Below are positions 1 to 5,701 of a stretch of DNA of 7,300 bases, in pieces. Both the position numbers and the translations under genes were made by a program. Origin of the DNA: Nitrososphaerales archaeon TH526 (GTDB lineage Archaea; Thermoproteota; Nitrososphaeria; Nitrososphaerales; Nitrososphaeraceae); the NCBI GenBank assembly GCA_014523665.1, contig JAATVR010000237.1:1-7300 (forward strand). The letters run 5' to 3'. A model generated the notes under the pieces. The model did not search any database. It had not been told where the DNA came from and saw nothing but the letters and a program-made list of their open reading frames with translations. Positions within the stretch are counted from its first letter, which is position 1. Each line of letters starts with the position of its first letter.

Positions 1-235
1 GAATGGCGTTCTTAACCGCTTCTATGTATTCTTGCTGCAGATTGGAGATCGCTTGTGCATACTGTGGTTGAACCTTTCCAGCTTCATTTACTAGTTTTAT
101 GAAGTTTTCGTTTGCTGCATCGACTATGTGAGTTACATTGATTGCTGCTGTTGCTGCTGTTGCTGCTACTGTTGCTGCTGCATCTTTCGTAGTGTTAGTA
201 TTGTATTTTGATGTTTTATTTTCTGTGGTTGACAT
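1..235 (-). CDS. Alanine-rich phasin-like protein, N-terminal part (cut by window edge)
   Basis: This is the first 78 codons of a gene that runs off the left edge. It starts at an ATG at 233-235 and reads MSTTENKTSKYNTNTTKD, then an Ala/Thr-rich stretch, then a charged, Gln-rich, helix-prone segment (about residues 40-78, with QPQYAQAISNLQQEYIEA). There are no stops, no signal peptide and no membrane segment in the visible part. The amphipathic Gln/Ala helix resembles phasin or PhaE-like proteins that coat polyhydroxyalkanoate granules, which some Nitrososphaerales make; this is resemblance only. A TATA box at 257-265 lies 26 bases from the ATG, so the mRNA should be leaderless. The clean promoter and open frame suggest a functional gene, unlike its decayed neighbours. 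The function is uncertain, because the rest of the protein is outside the window. Confidence 0.75.
   Translation of the reverse strand, partial: MSTTENKTSKYNTNTTKDAAATVAATAATAAINVTHIVDAANENFIKLVNEAGKVQPQYAQAISNLQQEYIEAVKNAI
141..181. repeat. GCN/ACA triplet microsatellite inside the phasin-like gene
   Basis: On the plus strand the units TTGCTG and CTG alternate almost without interruption. On the coding (minus) strand these are GCA and ACA codons giving AAATVAATAATAA. The period is a multiple of three, so length changes would add or remove Ala/Thr residues without breaking the frame. Confidence 0.8.
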
Positions 236-256
236 ACCTATATGTAGCACTCATCC

Positions 257-265
257 ATATATAAA
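257..265 (-). promoter_or_regulatory. TATA box of the phasin-like gene (leaderless)
   Basis: On the minus strand the sequence is TTTATATAT, a strong archaeal TATA box. Its centre is about 26 bases before the ATG at 235, the usual distance from TATA box to transcription start in archaea, so transcription should begin at or beside the A of the start codon. Confidence 0.65.
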
Positions 266-287
266 CATTGGTATAAAATGGTAGATA

Positions 288-749
288 TCACCATAAATAG
301 CCCATCAATGGTTCGCAACTATATACCCTAAAGCTCACGTTGACTTTTTGTAGGGAATTAACGGAAATTATGCCGAAAATACTATCACCAGAAAATCGAA
401 CAATCCCTTGAGCACCTGTGTTGTTGTTATCAACTATTTTCAGCACCGCAGAATCTTTAAATGCACCTCTGTCCACTACGTTGGCGTCATATCTGTCACC
501 ATCTTTGAAGACGAGACTAACATTATTTGCTCCAGCCAAAACGTGATTGGCAGTAACTATGTGCCCTGCATCGTTATAAATGAACCCAGCACCAATTTCA
601 ATCATATTCCGAGCTTGTAGATTTAGGCTGAACAGTAGAGGGGCAATGCTCACAATCTGCACTATAGAATTGCTAACCTTATCAAATATTGCTGATAATG
701 TATCATCTCTGTCTCTTGTCCTGGTAGTACCGTGACTATATGCAGCCAT
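288..749 (-). pseudogene. HtrA/DegP-like trypsin-family serine protease, C-terminally truncated
   Basis: The frame reads DDTLSAIFDKVSNSIVQI, then GAGFIYNDAGHIVTANHVL and FKDSAVLKI. These match the first half of an S1C (HtrA/DegP) protease domain, with the catalytic His in TANHVL (residue 69 counting from ATG 749) and the catalytic Asp in KDSAVLKI (residue 99). The block with the nucleophile (GNSGG) and the preceding IGNP segment are absent. After about residue 115 the sequence no longer resembles the family and stops at 288, with the neighbour's promoter just beyond. Without the serine it cannot work as a protease. The frame can be extended to a TTG at 791, but the TATA box at 791-803 would then overlap the start codon, so ATG 749 with a leader of about 20 bases is preferred. 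No clear signal peptide is visible. I call it a truncated pseudogene. Confidence 0.65.
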
Positions 750-790
750 AGCAGAGACAGAGTAGTTGTATCGACTATGATGAGTCGACA

Positions 791-803
791 ATATAAAAAA
801 TAT
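791..803 (-). promoter_or_regulatory. TATA box upstream of the protease remnant
   Basis: On the minus strand the sequence is ATATTTTTTATAT. With the usual spacing, transcription would start near 771, about 20 bases before the ATG at 749. The same T-tract directly follows the hairpin at 806-830, so the site may serve both as a promoter and as the end of the upstream minus-strand transcript. Confidence 0.45.
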
Positions 804-805
804 GA

Positions 806-830
806 CATCTCTTACCTACGCTAAGAGATG
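806..830 (-). terminator. 9-bp perfect hairpin followed by a T-tract
   Basis: CATCTCTTA (806-814) pairs perfectly with TAAGAGATG (822-830) around a 7-base loop. On the minus strand the hairpin is followed by TCATATTTTTTATAT. It lies between the 3' end of the zinc-finger remnant and the protease remnant, as expected for a transcription terminator. Archaeal termination depends mainly on T-tracts and hairpins are optional, so a regulatory role upstream of the TATA box is also possible. Confidence 0.45.
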
Positions 831-904
831 AAGTGTTGGGTGCCAATTCTGTACTGAAAAGCGGCTAAAGATTGATGATGCAAATCAAGTCTTCCTTCAA
901 AGCG

Positions 905-2395
905 TTAGAATAGGACAACAGTTGTGCTCAAGTATTGTTCAGGATATGGCGTAAGGATTAGAAGGAACATTTTTCTGCCCAGAGCCGCCTCAATGTAGGC
1001 ATCGACATTGTTTTCATCGACATTGTTTTCATCGACATTGCTCATCCTGTCATCAGCAGGACGATGAGAAGGAAGGAGACGGGTTGTTTTCTTTGGTATC
1101 ACACCCAGAGCCCACTGTATTCACACTAGTCATGACTATAGATGATTCTCTGGCACACTCGCAGAATTTTATCAACATCGTTTCATCGGGTCTAATCGCG
1201 CCTTCTTTAACGGCAGCATAAAAAATAGCTCGATTGGAATTAGTAACCTCTATCAGCGGAATATCTTGCAGATCGATTCGAGCCAAGATCGATACGGGAC
1301 TTGAAGATGGTTGTTGACAGGCGACAGTATTTGTATTTCTAGTACTAGCGACCGATAGCCGAACCTGACAGTTGATCAACGCATGAATCCTCTCGTCATC
1401 GGGAGGCCTTGGAGGTATTTTTATTGCGACAAGGCTCTTGGTCTTTTCAATCCATGACCCCGAACTGATTGCTTTAAGTAAGAATTGGCCACTATTTCTC
1501 TCCATCCTCACGCATTTTCTCGATTCTTCTAATTCTTGCGTATATAATCCGCAGATTGTTTCTCGGTAATATCCTTCGTCGCACACATGATTTCTTGGAT
1601 ACGAGACTGGACTTCTCCAAAACGATGGTACAGAGTCCTTACATGTTTGGACGCCACCGTGTTATATTCAAACTTAATGGTAGTATTGTCTGTGGTGAGA
1701 CATCTGTGGCAAGTGTGCACTCGATAACCCAGTATCAATCTGTCGTTTGTTGTTGGATTATCCCCGCAAGCAAATTTCGAGTGACTAAGCGCCTTCATCT
1801 CAGTCATAGTGTAAAAAGCGTTGTTCCATCCAGCACGATTCAAAGGATATTGACCTAAAGAGTGTAATGGTGCTATCGAATTAGGTGCCACAAACGTGAG
1901 TCTCAGAGGATTCTTATGCACCATTGCTCTTGGATGAGAAAAGGCAAAAGGGTTGTAAGCAGGCTTCCAAGTTAGATTTGTGAATTCTTGCTGATTGTAC
2001 GCGAGATAATTCTTGAATTCTTCTATTGAGTCTAAAATATCTGTTCCTTCTGAGTGGTATAAATTTGTGTATGCAAAATAAGGCCAATAAGAAGGAGTAT
2101 TTCCGATATGGTCCAGCAATGTATAATTGAAAGCGAGAGGATTGGTAGAAATTACTGTGTACGGACTGGGTCCAAACCGCTTCGAAATATTTTGAACCAG
2201 TTTCCCTCGCTCTTCTACTATGTGCTTCCGATATTTTTCGTCGCGTGTTTCCATGGTGAGAGCGTCTAGGGGCTCAGGTCTACTTTCGCTATGCTGCCTT
2301 CTAATGTGCCTCTGTACGTTCCATCGCCTCTTTGACTTTAGCGAACAAAGCGGGCAGATCCATCCTTTGCTTCTTCGCAGTGGTTTTCCATTCAT
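905..2395 (-). pseudogene. C2H2 zinc-finger protein, broken by one or two frameshifts
   Basis: The intact N-terminal frame (1529-2395, 288 residues, ATG at 2393-2395) begins with a classical C2H2 finger: C14-x2-C17-x12-H30-x4-H35 in the segment WICPLCSLKSKRR to RHIRRQH. A second half-cluster (VHTCHRCL, near residue 230) could bind zinc with other residues. The finger suggests nucleic-acid binding in the cytoplasm; the target is unknown. The frame ends at 1529 after SADYIRKN, but an overlapping frame (1053-1586) continues with a similar style of sequence (ELEESRKCVRMERNSGQF), as if one base near 1540 were lost. A third frame (905 to about 1060) carries an NVDEN repeat and a hydrophobic tail. 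I read these as one ancestral gene of about 490 residues with two frameshifts. The alternative is that the 288-residue protein is complete and the downstream frames are unrelated. The type resembles zinc-finger proteins that are numerous in Nitrososphaera genomes. Confidence 0.55.
1000..1040. repeat. 15-bp tandem repeat, 2.7 units
   Basis: CATCGACATTGTTTT occurs exactly at 1000-1014 and 1015-1029, and its first 11 bases recur at 1030-1040. On the minus strand it encodes NVDEN repeats in the 905-1102 frame. The period is five codons, so copy-number change would be frame-neutral. Confidence 0.85.
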
Positions 2396-2397
2396 CC

Positions 2398-2446
2398 GAA
2401 GTTGCTCAGGAGTTGCTCCCGAGTTACTCCGGAGTCACTCCGGAGC
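2398..2446. repeat. Tandem 11-bp palindromic repeat abutting the zinc-finger start codon
   Basis: About four and a half head-to-tail units of 11 bases: GAAGTTGCTCA (2398-2408), GGAGTTGCTCC (2409-2419), CGAGTTACTCC (2420-2430), GGAGTCACTCC (2431-2441) and GGAGC (2442-2446). The best units are themselves inverted repeats (GGAGT-n2-CTCC). The array ends two bases before the ATG of the zinc-finger gene. It covers the expected transcription start if the TTATTTTAA element at about 2449-2457 is the TATA box. It could be an operator array or a leader RNA that folds into alternative hairpins. Confidence 0.7.
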
Positions 2447-2594
2447 ATTAAAATAATTGTTCGAGTACATTAGAATAGAATATCATTACATGATATAGTT
2501 TATTAACTTAGCTGTTTGTTGCAGGAGGACAATTCGTATCCCTCTGGTTTAATTCTATATTCTCCGAAACGTGTGATCCGAAAGAATCCGTTTG

Positions 2595-2861
2595 CTACAA
2601 AGATGTTACCCATATAGTCGTAGCTTTATCAGAATAGTCCCTCTTGATTTCTTCACTTATCATTTTCATCATTATAGTTTTTCCTGTTCCCCATCCTCAA
2701 AAGATCCTAACTGTGAATTGTGGTGTTGACCTAACAATGATCCTAGACATCCGTTCAGCGCGCTCCTTAAAGTCACGTGCCTTAGCCGGCTTATCTATTT
2801 TGATTTCATAATCATCATTTTGGTTTGTATGATCATTCCAACTCCTTATTGCAAGTAATTT
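2595..2861 (-). pseudogene. KAP-type P-loop NTPase, N-terminal remnant
   Basis: In one frame the minus strand reads DYEIKIDKPAKARDFKERAE, RMSRIIVRSTPQFTVRIF, a TGA stop (2697-2699), then GWGTGKTIMMKMISEEIKRD. GWGTGKT (about 2676-2696) is a Walker A motif. FTVxIF-x-xWGTGKT-xxMKMI followed by KATTIWV is the usual opening of KAP family NTPases (FTVGIYGxWGSGKT, then a VWFNAWR-like strand). The frame meets TGA inside the P-loop strand, where Gly is expected, and TAG at 2595-2597. After TTIWV the family resemblance is lost, and no downstream ATPase motifs (Walker B) are found before the zinc-finger gene. No ATG lies in frame at the N-terminus. KAP NTPases often act at membranes and in phage-defence-related loci; this copy is non-functional. 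Confidence 0.65.
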
Positions 2862-2876
2862 CTAAATCCGTAGGAA

Positions 2877-2888
2877 ATATAAAAATAG
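2877..2888 (-). promoter_or_regulatory. TATA box of the KAP-type NTPase remnant
   Basis: On the minus strand the sequence is CTATTTTTATAT. Transcription would start near 2856, which fits the beginning of the recognisable NTPase frame (about 2861-2840) and suggests the original gene was leaderless or nearly so. Confidence 0.45.
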
Positions 2889-2904
2889 TCTTTTAATCTG
2901 TCCT

Positions 2905-2919
2905 ATATTTCCGAAATAT
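2905..2919. promoter_or_regulatory. Perfect 7-bp inverted repeat in a divergent promoter region
   Basis: ATATTTC-C-GAAATAT is a perfect 15-base inverted repeat between the divergent NTPase remnant (minus) and the SnoaL-like gene (plus). It lies about 20 bases upstream of the minus-strand TATA box, a position suited to an activator or repressor site. AT-rich palindromes also arise by chance. Confidence 0.3.
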
Positions 2920-3027
2920 CATTCTGAAGATCTGTTTAAATGAATATTAAATCTTTATTCCGAATTAGAAGGGTTCCCTGATGTAGATATGTATTTGTGG
3001 CATGGAATGTAGATAAGACGATGTCAT

Positions 3028-3462
3028 ATGCCTTTACCGGAAGAAAAATCTCAAGAGGAAAAAAATAAGATAATAATGGGATCATTCATAAATGAAATTT
3101 TTAATAACCACGACTTATCGTCGTTGGAAAAAAATTTCGGTAATGGTTCAATCAAGTCCAGTACTCAAGTACAGGAGTTTTCACAATTCTTATCTGATTT
3201 CTTTAATGCGTTTCCTGATTGGCGCGCAAAAATAGAGCATATCATTGCAGAAAATAATCTTGTCGTAGTTTTTCTGAATGGTTCTGGAACTCATAAAGGG
3301 AAGTTTCGAGGCGTGGAACCAACAGACAGAGAAGTAAACATCAGATCTGCTGACCTATATCGGATAGAAAATGAAATAATTACAGGACATTGGGATGTGA
3401 TAGACCAGCTTGATTTGTTGAAACAAACAGGCACATTACTATTGGGAGAGATAGGAAACTAG
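3028..3462 (+). CDS. SnoaL-like (NTF2-fold) protein, ester-cyclase type
   Basis: This is a 144-residue protein of typical length for a single NTF2-like domain. It contains the conserved series FPDWRAKIEHIIAENNLVVV (62-81), GTHKGKFRGVEPTDREV (87-103), ADLYRIENEIITGHWDVIDQ (108-127) and a final L-x-QTG. These are hallmarks of the SnoaL-like polyketide cyclase/ester cyclase family. The family fold is a cone-shaped barrel with an Asp (here in HWDVIDQ) used by true cyclases, but most members have unknown substrates, so no reaction is assigned. There is no signal peptide, so it is cytosolic. The start at ATG 3028 gives full length; ATG 3076 (residue 17) is an alternative that keeps the domain. An ATG at 3021 is out of frame. 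A weak TATA-like stretch lies near 2986-2996. The gene stands alone, convergent with the DUF4242 remnant and divergent from the NTPase remnant. It appears intact. Confidence 0.85.
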   Translation: MPLPEEKSQEEKNKIIMGSFINEIFNNHDLSSLEKNFGNGSIKSSTQVQEFSQFLSDFFNAFPDWRAKIEHIIAENNLVVVFLNGSGTHKGKFRGVEPTDREVNIRSADLYRIENEIITGHWDVIDQLDLLKQTGTLLLGEIGN

Positions 3463-3719
3463 TGGCACGAACCTGACTATGAAATACCTAGAAGTTAGAA
3501 AAAATTCGCGCGCGATTTTGTTATTGTATTTTCGGGAATCGCACGATGCAAACTCTAAACATTGTAGTTAGAATTTCTGCGCGCGCAAACTCTAACTCGT
3601 GTCGACCTACCAAAATCTCCTAAGAGTGTACTATGCAAAGCAATAGAGATCCCGTTTTTCATCGTTTACTATGATATTTTGCACGCAATAGAGACTATTC
3701 TCTCGCCAGGTCAGAACCA
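3463..3719. other. Intergenic region with CG-alternating hairpins
   Basis: No gene is visible between the SnoaL-like gene and the DUF4242 remnant. T-rich DNA at about 3516-3535 could end the SnoaL-like transcript. The region holds two related GTTAGA plus (CG)n structures (3494-3519 and 3567-3596). It also has two copies of ACTATG...GCAATAGAGA (about 3630-3648 and 3669-3693). Confidence 0.5.
3567..3596. repeat. Inverted repeat with GCGCGCGC core
   Basis: GTTAGAATTT (3567-3576) pairs with AAACTCTAAC (3587-3596) at 9 of 10 positions, around an alternating GCGCGCGC core. A related block at 3494-3519 has GTTAGA, an A-tract and the perfect palindrome TCGCGCGCGA (3506-3515). GCAAACTCTAA also recurs at 3548-3558. 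Confidence 0.6.
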
Positions 3720-3963
3720 TCATATTCTTGCGGTCATCTTGACGGGAGTGATCCAATCATATTTCATCCCGAACTTTGAATGATGTTGCTCCACCGCATA
3801 TCTGTCAGGGGCATCCAACAAATAAAATATCATACCCGAGTCAACGTCATAAAAAATATTGAGGATCTTAACTCCAAACTCATCTCTAGGTTCCTTCTGA
3901 CTCTTCTTTAGATCATCTTCTGTGTATTTACCCCATTGAATGAAAGTCCATGAATGTAGGCAA
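3720..3963 (-). pseudogene. DUF4242 (SCO4226-like, nickel-binding type) small protein, frameshifted
   Basis: Starting from a TTG at 3961-3963, the minus strand reads LPTFMDFHS and then meets a stop (TAA at 3928-3930). One frame over it continues WGKYTEDDLKKSQKEPRDEF, GVKILNIFYDVDSGMIFYLL, DAPDRYAVEQHHSKFGMKYD, WITPVKMTARI and a TGA at 3720-3722. The joined product is about 80 residues, the normal size of this ferredoxin-like family. The DAP-x5-VEQHH and DWITPVKMTA blocks are, as I recall, typical of its archaeal members. The frames switch at about 3936 (one extra base, or two missing). Either a sequencing indel or a real frameshift would explain this; the start codon is also TTG instead of ATG. 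The family is poorly understood; one bacterial member binds nickel. Confidence 0.6.
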
Positions 3964-3992
3964 CTCTATTGTGAGGTATCAATTTGTTTGTT

Positions 3993-4241
3993 CTATGCCT
4001 TAAGGATTCTCTTTTGGTCCTTTCTACGGTGTCCATGGCATGTCCTTAGTCTTGTAAGGCCTCTTAATTGAGAGTGACACTTACACTTATAAGAAGAGCC
4101 GATGTCGAACGTCTCTAATAAGATCTTCTGTTCTGTGAGACTACATTCTTGTGGATGACGGAGTTCTATTTTGTTCAGATCGGGGATTCTAATCGAGGAT
4201 AAAAGGACTGGGCGGGAGTGGATTACCGGTAGTTGAAGGGT
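3993..4241 (-). other. Start-less open frame crossing the left att copy; possible zinc-finger fragment
   Basis: An open frame runs from a TGA at 4242-4244 to a TAG at 3993-3995 and contains IRIPDLNKIELRHPQECSLT, then EQKILLETFDIGSSYKCKCH, then SQLRGLTRLRTCHGHRRKD. It contains no ATG, GTG or TTG in frame. The YKCKCH...LTRLRTCHGH part looks like a C2H2 finger with altered spacing, but I cannot assign it. The frame crosses the 15-bp tRNA copy at 4205-4219, so its first ~12 codons would come from the other side of the integration junction. It is most likely a decayed fragment. Confidence 0.25.
4205..4219 (-). mobile_element. Candidate att site: 15-bp copy of the tRNA-Ala 3' end
   Basis: GGACTGGGCGGGAGT here is identical, in the same orientation, to 7166-7180, the 3' acceptor strand and part of the T-arm of the tRNA-Ala gene. 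The match begins exactly at tRNA position 72 and stops sharply at both ends. On the minus strand the copy is followed by TTTTATCC, a T-rich run that would suit the original downstream flank of the tRNA. The intact tRNA is followed by ATCATG instead. This is the pattern left when an element integrates into a tRNA 3' end and restores the gene at one side. Confidence 0.65.
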
Positions 4242-4244
4242 TCA

Positions 4245-4701
4245 CCTACTTCTCCGCTTTCCTGATGAATACAACTTAAACTTCCCATTAGCCGTCACTA
4301 CGTTCGGCCTTTACTTGGACCGAAACATTCTACAATGGTCATCCTAGCTATAGTTGCCTGGCCTTGATCACAAGCTATTGTGAGTGCTCCAGCCCTCTGG
4401 AGACCATTTACATTTAGTGTCTTTCGTTTGATGTTTTCAAAAACAGTGCAAGTATAGGATTGGAAAATTAAGGATCTTGACATAAAGCGATGGCATTATC
4501 AGACGACTTCCATTCCCTAAAGGTAGTTAAAATCCATTTCTGGCTCGCCAACCTTCGTTCCGCCAATCTGTGCACCCAAGGGATAATATGAACCGATAAA
4601 ACTGATTATATTTCAGATAATCCGAAAGATAATATTGTTTTCACAACTTAACTATCCACTAACAAGTTGGTAAAGATGCTTGATGAGTTCAAGGTAGGTA
4701 C
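4245..4701. other. Stretch without a supported gene
   Basis: The only notable open frame is 4298-4483 on the minus strand (61 residues, SYTCTVFENIKRKTLNVNGL, ending near ECFGPSKGRT). I considered a worn C-terminus of an IS605-type TnpB but could not support it: there is no zinc-ribbon pair and no catalytic region upstream. Upstream on the same strand another frame contains YYPLGAQIGGTKVGEPEMDF followed by stops. Both could be remnants of element genes. No RNA gene or convincing promoter is seen. Confidence 0.4.
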
Positions 4702-5253
4702 TCATTTCTTGACATGACCGCTACTGCAGCCGTTGTTGCATAGAAGTATATTTTTGATCTCATCGCTATTTCCTAGTAAGACATTGATAAATTTGATTCT
4801 ATCTTCAGCAGGCATTCCTTCTGCGCTAAGCGAAGATTCAAATGAATCAAGTGCTCCAAGTTTCCATCGATTCTGGATTGCAATTCCTATTATTTTCTGG
4901 GTTTCATAGAGTATCCTTCCAAGTGAGGAAAGACAGTATCTTCCCTTCTTCCTGTTGATGAGGCCCAAAGACCTCAGGCGATTGATACGTTGGTAATACT
5001 GCTTGCGTGTTAGATTCATCTGTGTTATAAGGATCTGACGCCCAGCTCCGGATTGTTGCCCATTTGAGCTAGGATCTGACGAACTTGCGATGGTGGTAAA
5101 CAGAGACCAAGACTTGTCGTCTGAAATAGCTCTAAGAACCTTCGCTACTGAAAGACCATCTGATTCCGATTGAACATACGTATCACTATTACTTTTCTCA
5201 AAAAAGTTGCCAGTATTACCATTATCATATATGTCATCTCTCATTTTGTACAT
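4702..5253 (-). CDS. Winged-helix DNA-binding transcriptional regulator
   Basis: This is an intact 183-residue protein. An acidic, polar N-terminal tail (1-33) precedes the winged-helix domain: helix 1 in LSVAKVLRAISDDKSWSLFT (34-53), a low-complexity Ser/Gly/Gln insert (58-72), helix 2 and the recognition helix in ILITQMNLTRKQYYQRINRL (74-93), then SLGLINRKKGRYCLSSLGR (95-113) forming the wing. A long helix follows (ILYETQKIIGIAIQNRWKL). The LTRKQYYxR segment with GLxxRKxGxYxLxxxG is typical of predicted regulators that are abundant in Nitrososphaerales; their targets are generally unknown. The ATG at 5251-5253 follows a TATA box at 5278-5289, giving a leader of only about 4 bases. M4 (MRDDIYD) is an alternative start. 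GGTTATAACC lies between the TATA box and the start, which suggests self-repression. It is the only clearly intact protein gene inside the putative element and might be its former regulator or a host gene enclosed later. Confidence 0.8.
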   Translation of the reverse strand: MYKMRDDIYDNGNTGNFFEKSNSDTYVQSESDGLSVAKVLRAISDDKSWSLFTTIASSSDPSSNGQQSGAGRQILITQMNLTRKQYYQRINRLRSLGLINRKKGRYCLSSLGRILYETQKIIGIAIQNRWKLGALDSFESSLSAEGMPAEDRIKFINVLLGNSDEIKNILLCNNGCSSGHVKK

Positions 5254-5262
5254 TTATCCAAA

Positions 5263-5272
5263 GGTTATAACC
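5263..5272. promoter_or_regulatory. Candidate operator GGTTATAACC
   Basis: This is a perfect 10-base palindrome between the TATA box (5278-5289) and the start codon (5253) of the winged-helix gene, where a bound protein would block transcription. The same half-site recurs upstream in the opposite arrangement, AATAACC (5315-5321) and GGTTATT (5337-5343), itself a perfect 7-bp inverted repeat with a 15-base spacer. Confidence 0.4.
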
Positions 5273-5277
5273 ACTAC

Positions 5278-5289
5278 AAAATAAAATAA
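5278..5289 (-). promoter_or_regulatory. TATA box of the winged-helix gene
   Basis: On the minus strand the sequence is TTATTTTATTTT, centred about 30 bases before the ATG at 5253, so the leader is nearly absent. Confidence 0.5.
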
Positions 5290-5701
5290 CTAGTATGCAT
5301 AGACTCTGAAGAATAATAACCCGTATTAAGAAATCAGGTTATTGTGATAGAACGGCTGGGGAGTTCAAAACTGGTGAACCCTTTCAAACGGGGTCTCATA
5401 AACTTATTATGATTTATACCAACTGTTCATGAAGGGCACCGGTTGTAATAACGAGTGTTGTGAAGACCTCTCAGTGCGCAGCTTCGTTAATAGCCTCTTC
5501 GGTAGTTTTCTTTGCCGATTTGGCTGAGATCCATCGTGTTACCAAAGTGATAATAAGACACCTCGGTTTTGAGGTAGATTTCCCGATCCGCAAAAACCAG
5601 CCTCAACTAAGGCCCTTATGCTGTGGGGCAGGAACAACTAATGTACCACCCAAAGGAGTATAAATCGTACGAGGGTGGAACGGACACAGACCAAAGAAAA
5701 C
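5290..5701. other. Stretch without a supported gene
   Basis: Apart from the AATAACC/GGTTATT inverted repeat (5315-5343), one open frame is present on the plus strand at 5460-5663. It has a GTG start and 67 residues, including ADLAEIHRVTKVIIRHLGFE and CCGAGTTNVPPKGV, with a TATA-like stretch near 5408-5419. I do not recognise it, and it runs against the direction of the terminase remnant. The minus strand has short fragments broken by stops (for example IRALVEAGF and TRWISAKSAKKTTEEAINEA). These might be the worn gene that once followed the terminase, but no family can be named. Confidence 0.35.

Noticed and set aside
141..181. GCTGTT repeat as a possible CRISPR-like or regulatory array
   Set aside because: It has no spacers and encodes an Ala/Thr-rich segment in frame, so it is a coding microsatellite.
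408..620. Open frame on the plus strand (70 residues)
   Set aside because: It is the antisense shadow of the protease remnant and has no family resemblance or promoter.
1529..1586. Programmed ribosomal frameshift linking the two zinc-finger frames
   Set aside because: No slippery heptamer or downstream stem was seen, and neighbouring genes show ordinary decay, so a simple indel is the better explanation.
1556..1858. Open frame on the plus strand (100 residues)
   Set aside because: It lies entirely opposite the zinc-finger coding frame, whose motifs and N-terminus are convincing.
4298..4483. Possible C-terminus of an IS605-family TnpB
   Set aside because: Only vague similarity in the tail; no zinc-ribbon cysteines, RuvC motifs or omega-RNA-like end could be seen.
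4231..5388. Inverted copies of GGTGAACCCTT at 4235-4245 and 5373-5383
   Set aside because: Matches of 11 bases are expected several times by chance in a window this size, and nothing in the surroundings extends the match.
5363..5400. tRNA-like or T-arm-like segment around GTTCAAAACTGGTGAACC
   Set aside because: No acceptor or anticodon stem can be built around it on either strand.
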